DNA of 64,000 nucleotides from Scortum barcoo. Its lineage: Eukaryota; Chordata; Actinopteri; Centrarchiformes; Terapontidae. The position numbers and the translations under genes were made by a program. Position 1 is the first letter of the stretch, and each line of letters starts with the position of its first letter. The notes beneath the pieces are model-generated. The model did not search any database and was not told the DNA's origin. It saw only the letters and a program-made list of their open reading frames with translations. Of this stretch, positions 1 through 14,100 are shown piece by piece. The stretch is from contig CM041554.1 of NCBI GenBank assembly GCA_023238725.1, positions 23,298,050 to 23,362,049 on the forward strand. The letters run 5' to 3'.

Positions 1-3000
1 AGAAGTTTGTTTCTAATAACCCCTCGAAGATGACAAATGGATTAACTCAGTCACGTAACACATCATTAAGTGTGACTCCGGCTCAGGGTAGCCTGTATGC
101 TGACAGCTTCTGTGTTGTTTCTTAAAAAAGGATGAAGAACGATGCAGATAAAACACAATGTAGAGTGTCAAACATATGAGATGGAAAAACTGGCAGTTAA
201 AGAAATGGCTTTAAAGCAGAACAATGTAGAGAAAATAAACAAAAAAAATCCTCCAAACAACATAACCCATGTACTGAGCTAGAAGAGGAAAACAACCAGT
301 CTTTCAAAAGTGATACACTTTCATGTATCGAAACTGAATGGATCAATTTGCCGAATTATAACTCATCTGATAAAATCTCTCATGTTATTATATCTGCATA
401 ACAATGACCAAGCAGTGGTCCTCAGACATACACATTATTGCTTTAAAAAGTAGGGACATGACGTCAAACTATAACATTCTTACAAATTCTGACTTTGTAA
501 TGAGGATAAAATAATCTAATCAACCGGACCGGTCCAAATGCTGACTAATGAAGGGACTCATTCGATACCTTGTGCTCACTAGCGTAACTGTTGGTCACCA
601 GACATCTACAACTGAGTGTGTTGGATAGTGGAGTGCAGCAGACACAGGTGAGCCGCAGTTCATCGTTACTGTACGCTGTCCATGTAAATGTGCAGCAGAG
701 CTGAACACACACTGTGCTGATTCAGGACTAGTTCTGGTCTGGTCTCCTGCCCTGGCTGGACGCTGATGGCCAGGATCTTGTTCAGGACCCCGGCCAAACC
801 TGCCGGAACTGTGCCGGCCGCAGTTTAAGAGCTGACCAGACCTGACCAAAGCTGGCCGCGAGCCCACAGTGCCTCTAAATATGACATGTTCTGTGCACAC
901 ACACTACATCTGAATACATTTAAACTGAAGGTGCTGTGACTTTTATGTGGAAAGTTTACGCTGCTAAGCAACTGTCTACAAAGAGAAAGTGACACATTTT
1001 GACGCTGCTAGCCAAGCCTCAACACTATCTTAGCCATATATTAACGAGCAATGTTAACTATATTTTTGTTTAGCCCACGTTAACCAGCAGTTCTGTGCCT
1101 GTTAACATCAGTTCACAGTCCTTTCAGTGTAGCTATTAACTCACGATCTGGTTTGGTGTCTCGGGGGGAAATCATATCCATCCCCCTGAAACAAATACTG
1201 TAAGAAATTTGGTGAGAACGTAGCAATAAGACAAGCAATCAGAGAGTTCATTTTCCAGTTTAAAATATTCTCACAGAACCAGCTGCAATATTTATATCAA
1301 GTCCATAATAAAAACACTTTAAGTATCACTGGATATAAAACATTTGGTGCAGATTTTCATAGCGTCCACATTCAAGAGTAAATATAGTATAGAGGATAAT
1401 GTAGCACAAAACATAACTAAGTTAGCAATCTGAGCAAAATCTGATGAAGGAAAATTCAACTGGACGAGGCAAATTGCAAATTCACATTTGAAGGCAAAAA
1501 CCAATTATTTCTTCACTTTTATCAAACTAAAGCATACCTGTAAGCTATCAAATATATGAACACCAGCAACATTAAATTGCATATATTTTGCTGAGATTTA
1601 GCAAGACACATAATCCCTACGAGCGTTGGCATCGTTCCTACAGTATATAATTACATTTACTTTCAAAGCTGTAGGTTTTGAAAATATATCATCTCTTTAC
1701 CTTTTCAAATCATGTGGTCATATATCAAATAGTCAGTTGTGATTTGTAAATTATCGGACAATTAGGTTCAGGGTAGCCGATAAATCAAAGCCTTTATCTT
1801 TGGTTTCTTGCTTTAGAGCTCATTGTGTAAAGGAAAAAAAATCAAGTAAAACAAATACAAAACAACAGGGCATCCTGATGTTTTTCAGCCCAGCTCAGCA
1901 TCATCTCATCAGATCCAGGCTCAATAAAAAAAAAAAAATCTGTTCTCAAGGTGACCCATCAAATACAGGTGTGCGTCCCATGTTGGGTAGTGTAAGAAAT
2001 ACTGTGGCCAAAAGCCATCAGTTATATCTTCAATACTGACTACAGAATGACTTTAAATGTTCCTGAAGTAGGATATATTACAGAGAACGTGTACAAGGAG
2101 GCCACTGTGCAAAGAGCCTGTCTTCTACACGTTTGCCGAAAATCAACCACAAAACAGAATTCCCATGACACATTATTCGATCTTCAACAATTTAGTCAGG
2201 CTGGTGAACGGGAACAGGAGCCTTCAAGTTCACTGTCAGTAGCTCACGTTCACGTTCACAAACACTGAGCTTTCAAAGATCACAGAAGTAACAAGTATGA
2301 ACTCTGTTCTGGGATGGAATTTCACATTCATAAGCATTTAATTCTGTACACATACATAAAGATGGCTTGTCAATTATAAAACATTTAGAAAACAGTGCAT
2401 CTTACCAGCTTATATACATCCTTAGCTGTACAAAAGAGAAAAGCATTTCTAGCCTGTTACTGTGGACTGTTTGTGTACAGTACAGTACAGGGCTCTTAAA
2501 GTGGAATAATAAGACTAAAATGTGTGAAACTGGACTTAAGAGGACTAGTTGGGTACTGTATTAAGACTGTGTTAGAAAAACCTGCTCAACTCATTTCAAT
2601 GCAAACTGTGCAATGAAGCAAGTATCAAGATCATTTCTGCCTAATTGGCAATTGATTTCAGACTCTGCAAAGAGCAAAGATGACTTCCAGCTCATGATTA
2701 GGGACGGACTGACCTCATTAATTAGTTACTGAATGATGTCTTCATGACAGTAATTCAATTCTGACATTTTGCCTTATAATAAAGTTTATGTGGACAGTAA
2801 ATTTACAGCAAAATTTACAAATTTACAGGATACAGTTTAACTCACTGAATCAATGATGTGTAGAGTGTTGTACTCACTGTCACCCTACAAAACTGTCACC
2901 TCAGACAAGAAAAAAAGAAACTCTTCTTTCAACACTGTATCATCTGGTAATGTGAATATAACACTGTCTTATAATACTATATGGAAATCAACTATAAGGA

Positions 3001-4159
3001 TTCAAGTCATTAATTTGTTATGGTTGATAACCTCAAAATCTGCTTATAGCACACACTACTAAATAACACTTCTGAGGTATTGGAGACAACATAGGAGGTT
3101 TGTGGATCTGGAAAATGATTAAAAGGAAATTATGAGAAAAAATGTCAAGCACTAATGACACTGTGTGGAATGACATACAGTGGTGGTCCTGCTTAGTCCA
3201 CATTTTGGCCCCAACCCAGTCTCTGAAATGCCCTGATGATGTCTGTGGAGTGAGCGAGTGAGGGTGATGAAGGATACCTGTTCTTCTAGTTTCACTCCAT
3301 TAACACACGCTCTGCTTGCACTGAGACAAACCAGACAACAGAGAGGGAAACATTCCTCCCCTGGTCTGTACTAGGAGAATAATTATCCAGGTAGAAAGAC
3401 TTCATCAGATGAAAAGGAAGCAGTTGATCCAGTAAAACACCACAGCCAGGCATTGTTAAAGCAAATATGAGTGAATAACTGTGATACACATGATTAGCAG
3501 AGTAACTGATACGACAAAGTCCTTTAGAGAAGGAAAAAAAGGGTTAACTGATCCAAGAGAGGTGAGCTGAATGTGCAACAGACTGAACGGCCTGCTGTGG
3601 TCTCCTGTGCTGAGGGATGAGATCCAAATGAGAGGCCAGATGTTGACCAGTGATCTGGTGTTCAACAGAAATCGATCAACCGAATCAAAGCCATGAGTTT
3701 CCTGCCTCCAGGGAGATTTGGATAAAACAGGACACAGAAGGAGTCTTGCTTTCTGCCACAGTGGGGCAGTGATGGTTTGCAGGCTGCATCCTACTGGGAA
3801 AGACTCCTGGTAAGTATGGAGTTCTGACATTACAGATTACAGATGCTGACACCGCTAGTTGTACCCTTTAATGCTTCCATGGACGGGGGAGGTGGCAGTG
3901 AACTACAGCTCTGTTTTGTGCAGCTGGAGGAGTGATGGTTCAGGCTTGAGTATTTATCAACGGAGGGAAGGATTCTTTTACGTGGAAACTAGACGAGACA
4001 GAGTGATGGGTCTGGGAAGATTTAGTTGATCTCTGTATGGTGTCCACTGCCCGTGTCAGATGAATGTCAGTCAGCACAAATATGAACAGGCATCACCAGC
4101 CAACCCAAGAATACTGAAGGCAGATGCCACCAGTGAATCCAGAGTAACAGGTCCAGTTG
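1..4159. other. 3' flank of map4k4 (probable 3'UTR plus intergenic)
   Basis: No coding exon recognised. The part adjoining 4160 should be the map4k4 3'UTR, but I cannot place its polyadenylation site. An ATTAAA on the minus strand near 3868-3873 is one weak candidate. A GC-rich patch at about 700-870 stands out from AT-rich surroundings without matching anything I know. Confidence 0.6.
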
Positions 4160-4243
4160 TTACCAGCTGAACAGTGAGTTCTGTCCCAGAGTCATGAAGT
4201 AAATCTGACTGCTGCCTCCTGACTGTACTGAGGCAAAGAACAC
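4160..4243 (-). CDS. map4k4: map4k4 last coding exon and stop
   Basis: 28 codons including TAA, TTGCAG|GTGTTC. It encodes VFFASVQSGGSSQIYFMTLG then QNSLFSW. The family ends ...MTLGRTSLLSW (MAP4K4) or MTLNRN..MNW (TNIK/MINK1), so this end supports MAP4K4. It is easily missed because no long ORF covers it in frame. Confidence 0.95.
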   Translation of the reverse strand: MFFASVQSGGSSQIYFMTLGQNSLFSW

Positions 4244-7200
4244 CTGCAACAAGAGAGAGACAAAGGCTTAGCAATTATGTTAAAAGCTTAAAGTATTTAC
4301 ATGTATGTAAGGTTAGACTGACTGTCACAGAGAAGTGCTGTGACTTATGTGAATCTAACCATACCATGTCATGATATCTGAACAAATAAATCATAATTCT
4401 GTTTATTAGATTGCTTCAGAGGTTTTCAGACACATTTCATGGCCGTCTTCAGGGGGTAGATTGTGCTCATTAAAATGGTTCAGAGTTCATCAGTATAAAA
4501 CTTTGATCATGTCATAAAGGCTCCGTGTACTGAGAGAGGCCAAAAGATGTGACTAAAAGCCCTGAAGAAATCTATTCAGCGGCTCCCGTGTTAAGAGTTC
4601 TTAGTCAAGCTACTGTTTTCAAGGTCAGGATCGAACCTTCAAGCTCAGTATCTCATATTCTGTTTGAAATGTTTACTGAAGTATCAGGAACCATTTTAAA
4701 CAATAACAGAAAATACTTCTATTTATTTGTGATTAATTAATGTGGAACGGAAAATAAAACATCAAAAAGTATTAATGTTTAACAAGTATTTTAAAAGTAA
4801 ACATTATACAGAAGATAAATTCATTAACATAAGCTTGTAAGTATGTAACAATACATTAAATAAGGCTTTTGCACTTAGTGTAAATGAGTATTTTGCAGTT
4901 TTCTCAAAGCAATACAACAACTACTGGTGACTGTGACTACCAACTGAACAACCTCCTGACTTTGATTCTATTGTTTGTAAAATAGTGGTCATGACAAGAA
5001 ATTAAATATTCAGTCATGACATGTAATCTACATGATAAAAGCTCATTTAGTGAAAATAACAAATTTACACATTTTAATTTATGCTTCACATAGATCTTGA
5101 TCTAGAATCCAACTTTCCGTAAATGGCTGTAACCTATAAGAAGAGAAAGAAATAAAACTGACAGTAATGCAGGATGGATCCAAATGCAATGGCAAAACAA
5201 CACAACTAACATTTGCTTTATTTCATTCTACTTTTCCTGGATATGTTTTATGTACTCAATAATGCTTTGAGATATTAAAATTAGATTGTATATTGTAGAA
5301 TAAATAAAATAATGAAATTGAGGGAAAATGTGCAGTATTTTCCCTCAATTTCATTATTTTATTTATTCACAATATACAATCTAATTTTAATATCTCAAAG
5401 CATTATTGAGTACATGTGTTGCTGATTTAAGGCTTCCTTTTACCTTGTCATTCCTTTCACACAGGAACTTGAGTTTCTGGGCTTTTTTGTGCATGAAAAC
5501 TCCCTCTAGGTTCCCTGTGTTGGCTGACCTCAACTCTATGGTGGCCTTTTCCCCCCAACCCATCACCTGGTTGGACTGAAGGTAGGCTGGCTGAGAGGGA
5601 GAGAGAGAGAAAGAGAGATCCAAGGGATGAGGGGACAAAAACAAAATAAAGCTAGCTATAAACAGTTGGAAATAGGAGAACTACGTGCAAAGATGAGTTA
5701 ATATTCCCTACAGGCAGTCCTTGCGCTGGGATATTGACTACTGGACACGAATGCATGCAAACAGACACACACACACACAATCTTTTTAGCCCACCCTGTC
5801 CCAAATCTGTCTCCACAGAATCTGGTTCAGGGTAAGTTGTCCGAGCTCAGGACAGCTGCTGATGTAGAATCAGTAGGTCAGACAGCAAGCCACTATAATT
5901 AGTTTACTATTGTTATAACATGAGGTGCAACAGTTGATTTATTTATCACATTTTATGTGCAGTTAAAAAAATGCGTTTTGAGTGAAACTTACCTACAGAC
6001 GCAGGCATCTCCCCCCACTGGAGCACTGTATCCTTGGTGATGCGTCCGTAGGTGTCGATGTAGACGCCCTCGTCTTCATAGCAAACAAGAACCTCTGTTC
6101 CAGCGCTGTTTGGCAAAATGATGATGGCATGGGGATGAATGGAGCCCTGGATCTATGAATCAAACACACAGTAAACACTGTTTTGAACTTATTCATGAAA
6201 AAGTCTAAATTACTCAGAGGACTCCAAACTTAAACAGTTTGAACCGTCGATGGTTTGGACACATCTCTACTGTGAATAATACACAAACTCTGAGTTGCAA
6301 CAGCACCTTGCCACGTCTGAGAGTTGTGAGAGTAACGATAACATCTTGCATTTGTAGAACTAAAAGACTGGGGTTCGGTTCTGAGGTCATAAAAGAAAGT
6401 CAAGAAAGTAGAGGGTACAAGACGAGAGAGAAGGTGAGGAAATACAAGTGTATTATGAATAAAATAGGAAAACAGTTCAACGAGGGACAGATGTAATTTT
6501 CCTCAAATGCAATCAGAGCAGAAACAATGTGAGGATACAAGGTGATGCGAGGTTCTTTCAGAGATGAGGGATGTCCCTGATTGAAGCACAAAAGTCATTT
6601 CAATATGAATGTCAGTGACATTGTGCAAAAGTTAATTAAATCTTCCAAATAATCAAATATCACATCCCCCAGAAACATTTCTCTAATCAGCTCAGAAACA
6701 GTTTGCTAATGAGTTCAGATACATCTCTCTACCCAGATCAGGAACATTTCTCTGACCACATCAGAAACATTTATCTAACAGCTCACATCTAAAAACACAG
6801 AAAATCTCTTCAGTAAAAATCCTCCTCTGGGAAAAAAGCGAAAAAGTTTGGCAGTCTTTCGTACTAATTATAGTTTATGTGAGCGTGTTTCATACATTAC
6901 CAGCGTGTGAGCCACAACAATCCTGAGCATCAGAACAGGCATCCACAGACGCAATGCAATCTTTATCCTCTGCCTTGGAATCAGCATTGTCACATAGTTT
7001 GCAGGCAAAAATGGGAGACGCTTGTGTGTGTGTGTTTCTTTAAGTGGGTGAGTGGCGCATTGTGTGGGTAAGTGCGTGTGGCTTACGCCTGTGTTTGCGA
7101 TTGAATTGTGAAGTGATGAGGAAATAGAAATCAAAGTGCTGTGAACTTAGTGTTGATGCAGGTGGGTGTATGAAAATGTGCACATCACAAGAGATGTGTG

Positions 7201-8080
7201 TGTGTGTGTGTGTGTGCAACGGATATGCAGCATTGAAGAAATCCCGGGAGTGTGAAGTGTCCTCGAGAGTACTCAAAGAGAGTGAACTATGAGGAGTGTC
7301 AGTGTAAGTGGGTGGGTTTAAAAGCGCTCTGTAGCCGAGTGTGTATATGTGTGTAAGAAAGAGCGCTGAAAGCTTGACTGTATATGTGTGTAAGAAAGAG
7401 TGCTGAAAGCGTGACTGTATATGTAAGAGAGAAAAGGAAAAAGGGAGAAAGAGGCTAAAGAGCTGAAATGATATCGCAGCAGCAGCAGCAGCAGCAGCAG
7501 CATAAGGCACCGGTGTAGTAGGCAGCTGTGTGCATACTCGCTTAATATACCGGAGGAGCAGTGAGAAAAAAAAAAAAAGTCTCAACAGAAGCAAGAACAG
7601 GTCAGGACACACACACAAACACACACACACACTCAGAAAGTTAATGATTGCGAGAGAAAGAGGACAGGAGGGATGTATTTTTAGAGCTTATTTCGCTTTT
7701 CAGTATGTCCGTCTCTCTACCTCTCTCGCCCTAACTCCCCCATGCTGATAGAAAGTAAGTGGCACACATTAAAGAGTGGCAGAGAGTGTGTGTGTGTGTA
7801 TAAGTGGATGTGTGTGAGTGAATGAGAGAGAGAAAGGTGTTGAGAACATGAATGAGAGACAGAGAGGGCAATAAGACTGGATATAACCCTTGCATAAAGT
7901 AAAAATGACTGATAGCTGAAACACATTTAGTCATTAAACACCGATGTAGTCTGTCATCGCCGCCGTACTGCATTACCTCCATTCATCTCCAATGGAATTG
8001 TGAATTTCTCTTGGAGATGAATAAAGTATCTATCTATCTATCTATCTATCTCATCTCATCTCTATCTATCTATCTATCTC

Positions 8081-8131
<51 letters not shown>

Positions 8132-11100
8132 CATCCATCCATCCATCCATCCATCCATCCATCCATCCATCTCCTCACTCCAAACTTTAATATATCAACT
8201 GTCTCAGAAGTCCTCATGATGACCTCTGTTTCTTGAGTGATGGCCAGGATCCAAGATGGGACACTGGCTTCATCACCAGAGTTCACAAAATAATTGAAAT
8301 ATAAGGAAACCCGTTATATAAATCATTAAACCATAGAAACCAGAGGAATGTGTTCCCTGCTCCAGCCACCCACTCAGCACCATATGCAGCGCAGTATGTG
8401 AGAGAATCTGCGAATCTGGTATAGTCCACAGACTGTATACGAACCAACAAAACAAAGACGGCTCTGGAAATGCTGGTTACACTCTATGCTGAAAGAGAAA
8501 ATAGGCTCAAATGTTTCAAATGTTAAGTTTGAGTAATTTTATCACATCCTGAGCCTCAAACCTCTCCAGTTCTTGCTAAAAACATATTTCACTGGATGTG
8601 TCAGAATCGAAATGTGAGAATGACTCACCAGCGAGCTTTACATGCCCACATGCAGCAGAGGAGAGGAAAAAAATGACCTGCTCTATCTCTAATTGTTCCA
8701 GCAGTGGGCGATTTGTTCAGATTTAAAGACACAAATTCATTTGCACAAACCTTTTTGGAGACGGAAAGAGCTTACAGACCTCCATAAGTCATTATAACTC
8801 AAAGAAGTTTGCATCTTATGAATAAATTTCACAAATATTACAGACACAGTTCACGCTGTGGAAAAGCAGGGCAGTCAACCATTGTATTCATGGACTTGCT
8901 AATTATGAGACTAAACAGGAAAAAGGAAAGATGCATCAAAGAGAGCACCAGTATATCATACTATAATTATAGACTGATGTTTGCTCTAGGATTAAGCCCA
9001 TTGGTAATTACTGTGTGCCTCTGCTATAGATATTGTAGCTATATGATGGCTAAAAATGGCTACTTCAGTGTCAGCTCTATAATTCACATTTAAGCTGCTG
9101 CATGTTCAATTTTCCTACCTCTGAAGTTTATATATTCCTTAGATGTCAGCCTGAACTCTATTCTTTATTACAAAACTACACATAACAGCAGAGAGAGGAC
9201 TGTTTTCAGAGACGGTAAGGAGAAGCTGATCTAATTTGCTGTAACTTAACACCAGAATGTACCACAAACATGCTTATAATGACAAAACAAAGGAGACTGA
9301 TGAGAATATCATAAATTTAAGTATTTCACAAATAAATTAATCTCACTAGATGATGGCACTAAAGGAAAAGATAAAGCTCTAGTAGGTAACTTATTTAAAA
9401 ATGACTTTAAGTGATACTTGATAAAACTGTCACTATCCCCAGAGAGTCGTACATGAGACAGATAACCTGTGATAACAAAAAAAAAACTAAACACCAGTCC
9501 CCTTTGGCTCCACCTGCTGCCTGTGAGGACATTTGGCAAGAATCCACCGTGCCTGAATTAAAAAAACCAGTCAGAACAGAGTATTTCCTATTACTGCTCC
9601 TGCACATGCTGCAGGCAGCTCTACTCCACCACACGTGTGCTCATTCAGTCGAGCTCTGTGTGTTTAATGAGCTGATGTAATGGTAGACAAATAATCGCCA
9701 AAAAAACAAGCAGTGAGGAAACTGCCTATTCCTGCTTTGTCAACAACAATTTACACAACAAACACAAGTAAACAGAAGAAGAGTGATGACGAGAAGCTAA
9801 AAAGAAAGAATTAGGCCGAGCGATGCTGCAGGGAGGGGCTGGAGTGCAGTGGAGAAAGAGGGGGAGGGAGGTGGAAGTTATACCGGTTCAGACCAACTAC
9901 GTCCACTCTCGTCTCAATCCTAATGACTTCAGCTTCAAGTGTCACCAAAGTCAATCAAACCAGATCTTGTCTTTGTGTTATTGTTAAGTTGGTTAAGTTT
10001 TATGTGGTCGTGGTGTTCTGTGAAAAACCATAAGGAACTGAGATGTAAGAATGTGCTGTGCTCAGGTATTTTCCAAAATCACATCAAATCCAAAGAATTA
10101 AATATTCAACTAAAATCTGAACAAATTAAACCAATGACATCTACTGAAGATCACAATGCATAGAAAAGTGGCTTAACTTGATCAATTTCTACTATTCTAA
10201 CTGAAAGTTCAAACACCATGTGAGGGTAAAACAGACAATGTCTGAACAGAAAAGTGAACATGAATCACAACAGTCTGCCGTCAGCTCTACCTGCCCACGG
10301 ACTGAACAGAGAGAAAGGCAGCAAGGATAGTTTGATAAATGTAGCAAGAGAAGATAAAAATGAGGAGAAAATGAGCAAATGAACAATGCCACAGTGGATG
10401 ACAGTGTGGGAGGAGGAAAAGAAGAGAAGGGTGAAAGAGGAAGAGAGAAGTGTTTGACAGCTACAGACTGGGTGGGAAGGGAGTTAAGGGGGAGGTGGGA
10501 AGAGGAAAACAGGAGAAATAAAGCAGAGCAATGACTGACATCTGCAGACTGTGAGTGGGAGGAGGAGGAGGAGGAGGAGCAGAGCATCCTGAGAGAGACA
10601 GTGAGGTGATACAGCTGAACAGAGAGATAACAGCTGATAGATAAAAAGTAAAAGTTGGGTATACAGGGGAGCTCCTTCTACAGTGGGAATAATATCTATA
10701 TCGTGTACAACCTCACAGATTCCTGTACTCAAAGATCTTTACAAATGGAACACAAACTACTTTCATTAAAAAGGTACATTATCTACAGTATATGGGCTTT
10801 CATATACAGCCCATATAAGACAAAGACAATTTTTAAGAGTTGTAAAATGAGCTTTTTGAAAGTATGAAATAATAAAGACATCTTGTTTAATAAAAGTCAC
10901 GCAAAAAATGTCTTTACATGACTCCTCTGAGTCACTGGCAAAAAGATGTTTTCATACATTTTATTAATTTGTTATATTTTGGAAATTGTAAGAATTTATA
11001 TAGATATATAGTGTATATCATATTGGTGTGGACTTCAGACTTAAACTCCAAACTGATACTATTTTTAACATGTTCTAACAAAGGTGAATGTGTGAAAATT

Positions 11101-14100
11101 GAAATGTGGACATGAGGACAAAGGCACCCTTGGTCAGGTGATGAAAAGGTGCTGAGCATAAAGACTATTAAGCAGACTCTTACATGTGTTGGCAGGTAGA
11201 GGTCATAGGGCGTTCCAGAGTCAACGTCAATGGCGTGGAAACCAGACGAGGAGCCGTAGATGACCTTTAACCTCTGACCTTCCTCCACTGTCAGGTCAAC
11301 AGACAGTGGTTTTTGAGGAAGAGATCTGAATGACTGGGAGAGACAGACAAAGATAAACACCTGCACACACACATCACCACAATAACTTGTAGTGATAGTC
11401 TGAACTCTTCAAGTAGATTTTCACTCATTATCTTTAACAATACTTCAAAATAAACTGTAACTGTAAATAAACTGTAAACTGTAGCACTGGAAAATCTAAC
11501 TGGAACTGCTCCATTAAAAATTAATCAGAAATGACTTTGACAAATTGAAGAGCAGTTGCATAAAAATGGGCATCCTAAGATAGTCGTGCTATTACTTTCA
11601 CTAGGCAGTATATTTTTGCCCTTTTCTGAGGAGAGGGGGTTGAACTACGTAGTGGGAGAGAAAAAGTAGCTCAGGCCACCGAGGACACAAAGAAATGGGA
11701 CACAAATCTGCTGAGAATCTGTGTGTATGACTCATAACCTGGATGTGTCATGACTACGTGTATGTGTGTGAGAGGTGACCCTATTAGGTTTTTTTGTCCA
11801 TGTCCATCAATGTTTTGTCCTAGATATTAAGATGTGGTAAGAACAGAAAAGACAATCGAGGACAGTATTGTTAACCGGTTTGGTGGATGGTTTAGCAGAT
11901 TGTGTTTTTTTTAGGTTTAACTCTTACTTTGTTGGTCACAACTGCAGGTTAGCAAGCTGAACACAGCATGTTAGCTAACGTGCTAATGAATCTAATGTTC
12001 TTTCATACTGACAACACAGAGGATACATTTTACACTTTATCTAAATGTTACCAACCTTGAAGGCCATGAATTTGTGGTATGGTTTTGGGGCCCAGGCGTA
12101 CACCTCCACGGCATTCTTCAAAGCAATCACTAAGAACTTTATCTTCTCATAACGCACTGAGGGAACAAGAAGGACAAAGAGACCTTAAGAAGTTGATACT
12201 TGATTACTCTGTTTCTGAACATGCAGCTCTCCAAGGCCTCTGCTAAAACAATAATCAAGGTTTGCATTTTTTTCTGCTTTGCAGTCTGGAAAATAAATGA
12301 AAAAACTGTACCATTCAGTGTGCCCAGTTTGTACTTACCCACTTTATAGTGTACACAACCCTCAAGGTCACCTACTGAGGTCCAGCCCTGCCTCTTCTCC
12401 ACCTCGGGGTCGTTGTGTAGGATTTTATTCCTTAACCAGGACAGGTAGTACAGACGGAGCTTGTTCTTTTTACCTACAGACACAAAAAGAGAGAGATGGA
12501 GAAAGGAGTGAAGGTGAATCCTGTTAGGTGCTTGGATGCACTATTAGATGGAAATCAGATATTCTTTGTATGACACACATCTAATACAGTAACTGTATGA
12601 ATGAAGCTAATTAAGAGCTCTTGGTGTTCCTGGATGTACATTCATCCGTGTCATTGTGTTCTGCATACATGAAGCTACAGTGCATGTACCTGATATAGTG
12701 ATCAGCACATTGAGTCCCTCCAACACATCCATCTGCTGAAACCTCCGCCTGCTGATAAGGGAGTAGACTTTCCCCTGACCGCTCCGATCCAGCAGCCACA
12801 GACCGTTCTCTGTCCCCACCAGCAGATTCACACCTACAGAACAGAGCAGACACAAACCTTTACACCTCACCGCCAGCACACTGTGTCGTACATCCATCTC
12901 CCTGTAAGACATCAGTGAATCTATATACTGGTGTGAATTCCCAAATAAACCACATATAAGACTAAACACTGTCATTAAATAGCTTGATATAGCTATAAAG
13001 TTTTTTTTGCCACAAAGTGGAAAGCTCTTTTGTTCACCATCATTTAACAGAGCATTTGTAACACATCTACAATCCACACATGCACAACACACACACACAC
13101 ACACACAACATAAAAAACTAAAACACTAAAAATAAATCCTTCCTCAAATTAGCTGTATATTTCAAGAAATATAAAACTACAAACCCCATAATCCAGCACA
13201 GAGAACCTCTGTGTTGAATTTCTTCTTGTACTTGCGGATCTCTGGAGTGTCGCTCTGTGGCCGAATGTTGGTCGGGTTCACGTTAACCACAGAGCCCTTC
13301 CTGTGATTCTCTCTCTTGATCTGCTCTCCCTTACTGCCCGCTGCATAGGTACAAAAAACAAAAAATGAGTTATGTATACATAGGAGGTGTCTTAATTTAC
13401 TTATATATAGATGCTTAAGTGGGCAGACATGTATATTATGTGTGTACTGTATGTATACTGCATGTTTGCATGAATGTACTCACTGGGGCTCTGTGGTGGC
13501 GACGATATGGGAATCAATCTTGGATCGATGAAGGACAGGAAGGAGGAAGTGGAAGATGAAGACGTGCTTTTACCAGTAGGACTGCCGATAGGCTGGTGAT
13601 GAACAACGACAAGAACAACAGTTATTCCACTGAATATTTTTATTGCTTGATTTTCAAAAACTTCAAAAATAACAACTCTGCAAATCTTTTAACATCAATA
13701 ACAACTCTTTGTTTATTTCACCCTCTTAAAAACTATTGCTACAAATGCATTCTTGCTTCTATATTTGTATGACGACATATCAATGAACATTAATCTTGAA
13801 TACAGCTCGATATTACTACAGGACTAATCAGACCAATTTTTCAGACTGCTGATATGTGTGCAAAACTGGGCCACTACCTCCCTCTGCTGGACAAATGTAA
13901 CTAATACAACTAGTCTCACAATTTATTTTTAAAGAAAACACTCTTGAATATGGACAGTGCTTCCAATGCTCATAAACAATATCTATAAACTTGTATTATG
14001 AATTTTTTGTTTGAATTAAGTTATTTAGCCTGCTCTTATCAAAATGATATGATCTTATTTTCACCCTGTTGTGAGGGTTTTTACTTTTTTAAGCCTTCTG

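Noticed and set aside
595..900. 101-codon minus-strand ORF in the GC-rich patch
   Set aside because: Open frame is explained by local G+C richness; no protein family recognised and no splice context.
7040..7630. 196-codon minus-strand ORF
   Set aside because: It is a translation of TG/CA, GA and CAG low-complexity tracts inside a map4k4 intron, with no domain and no splice fit.
12607..13104. 165-codon ORF spanning a CNH exon
   Set aside because: Only 12690-12833 is coding (GVNLLVGTENG...); the rest reads through intron sequence on both sides.
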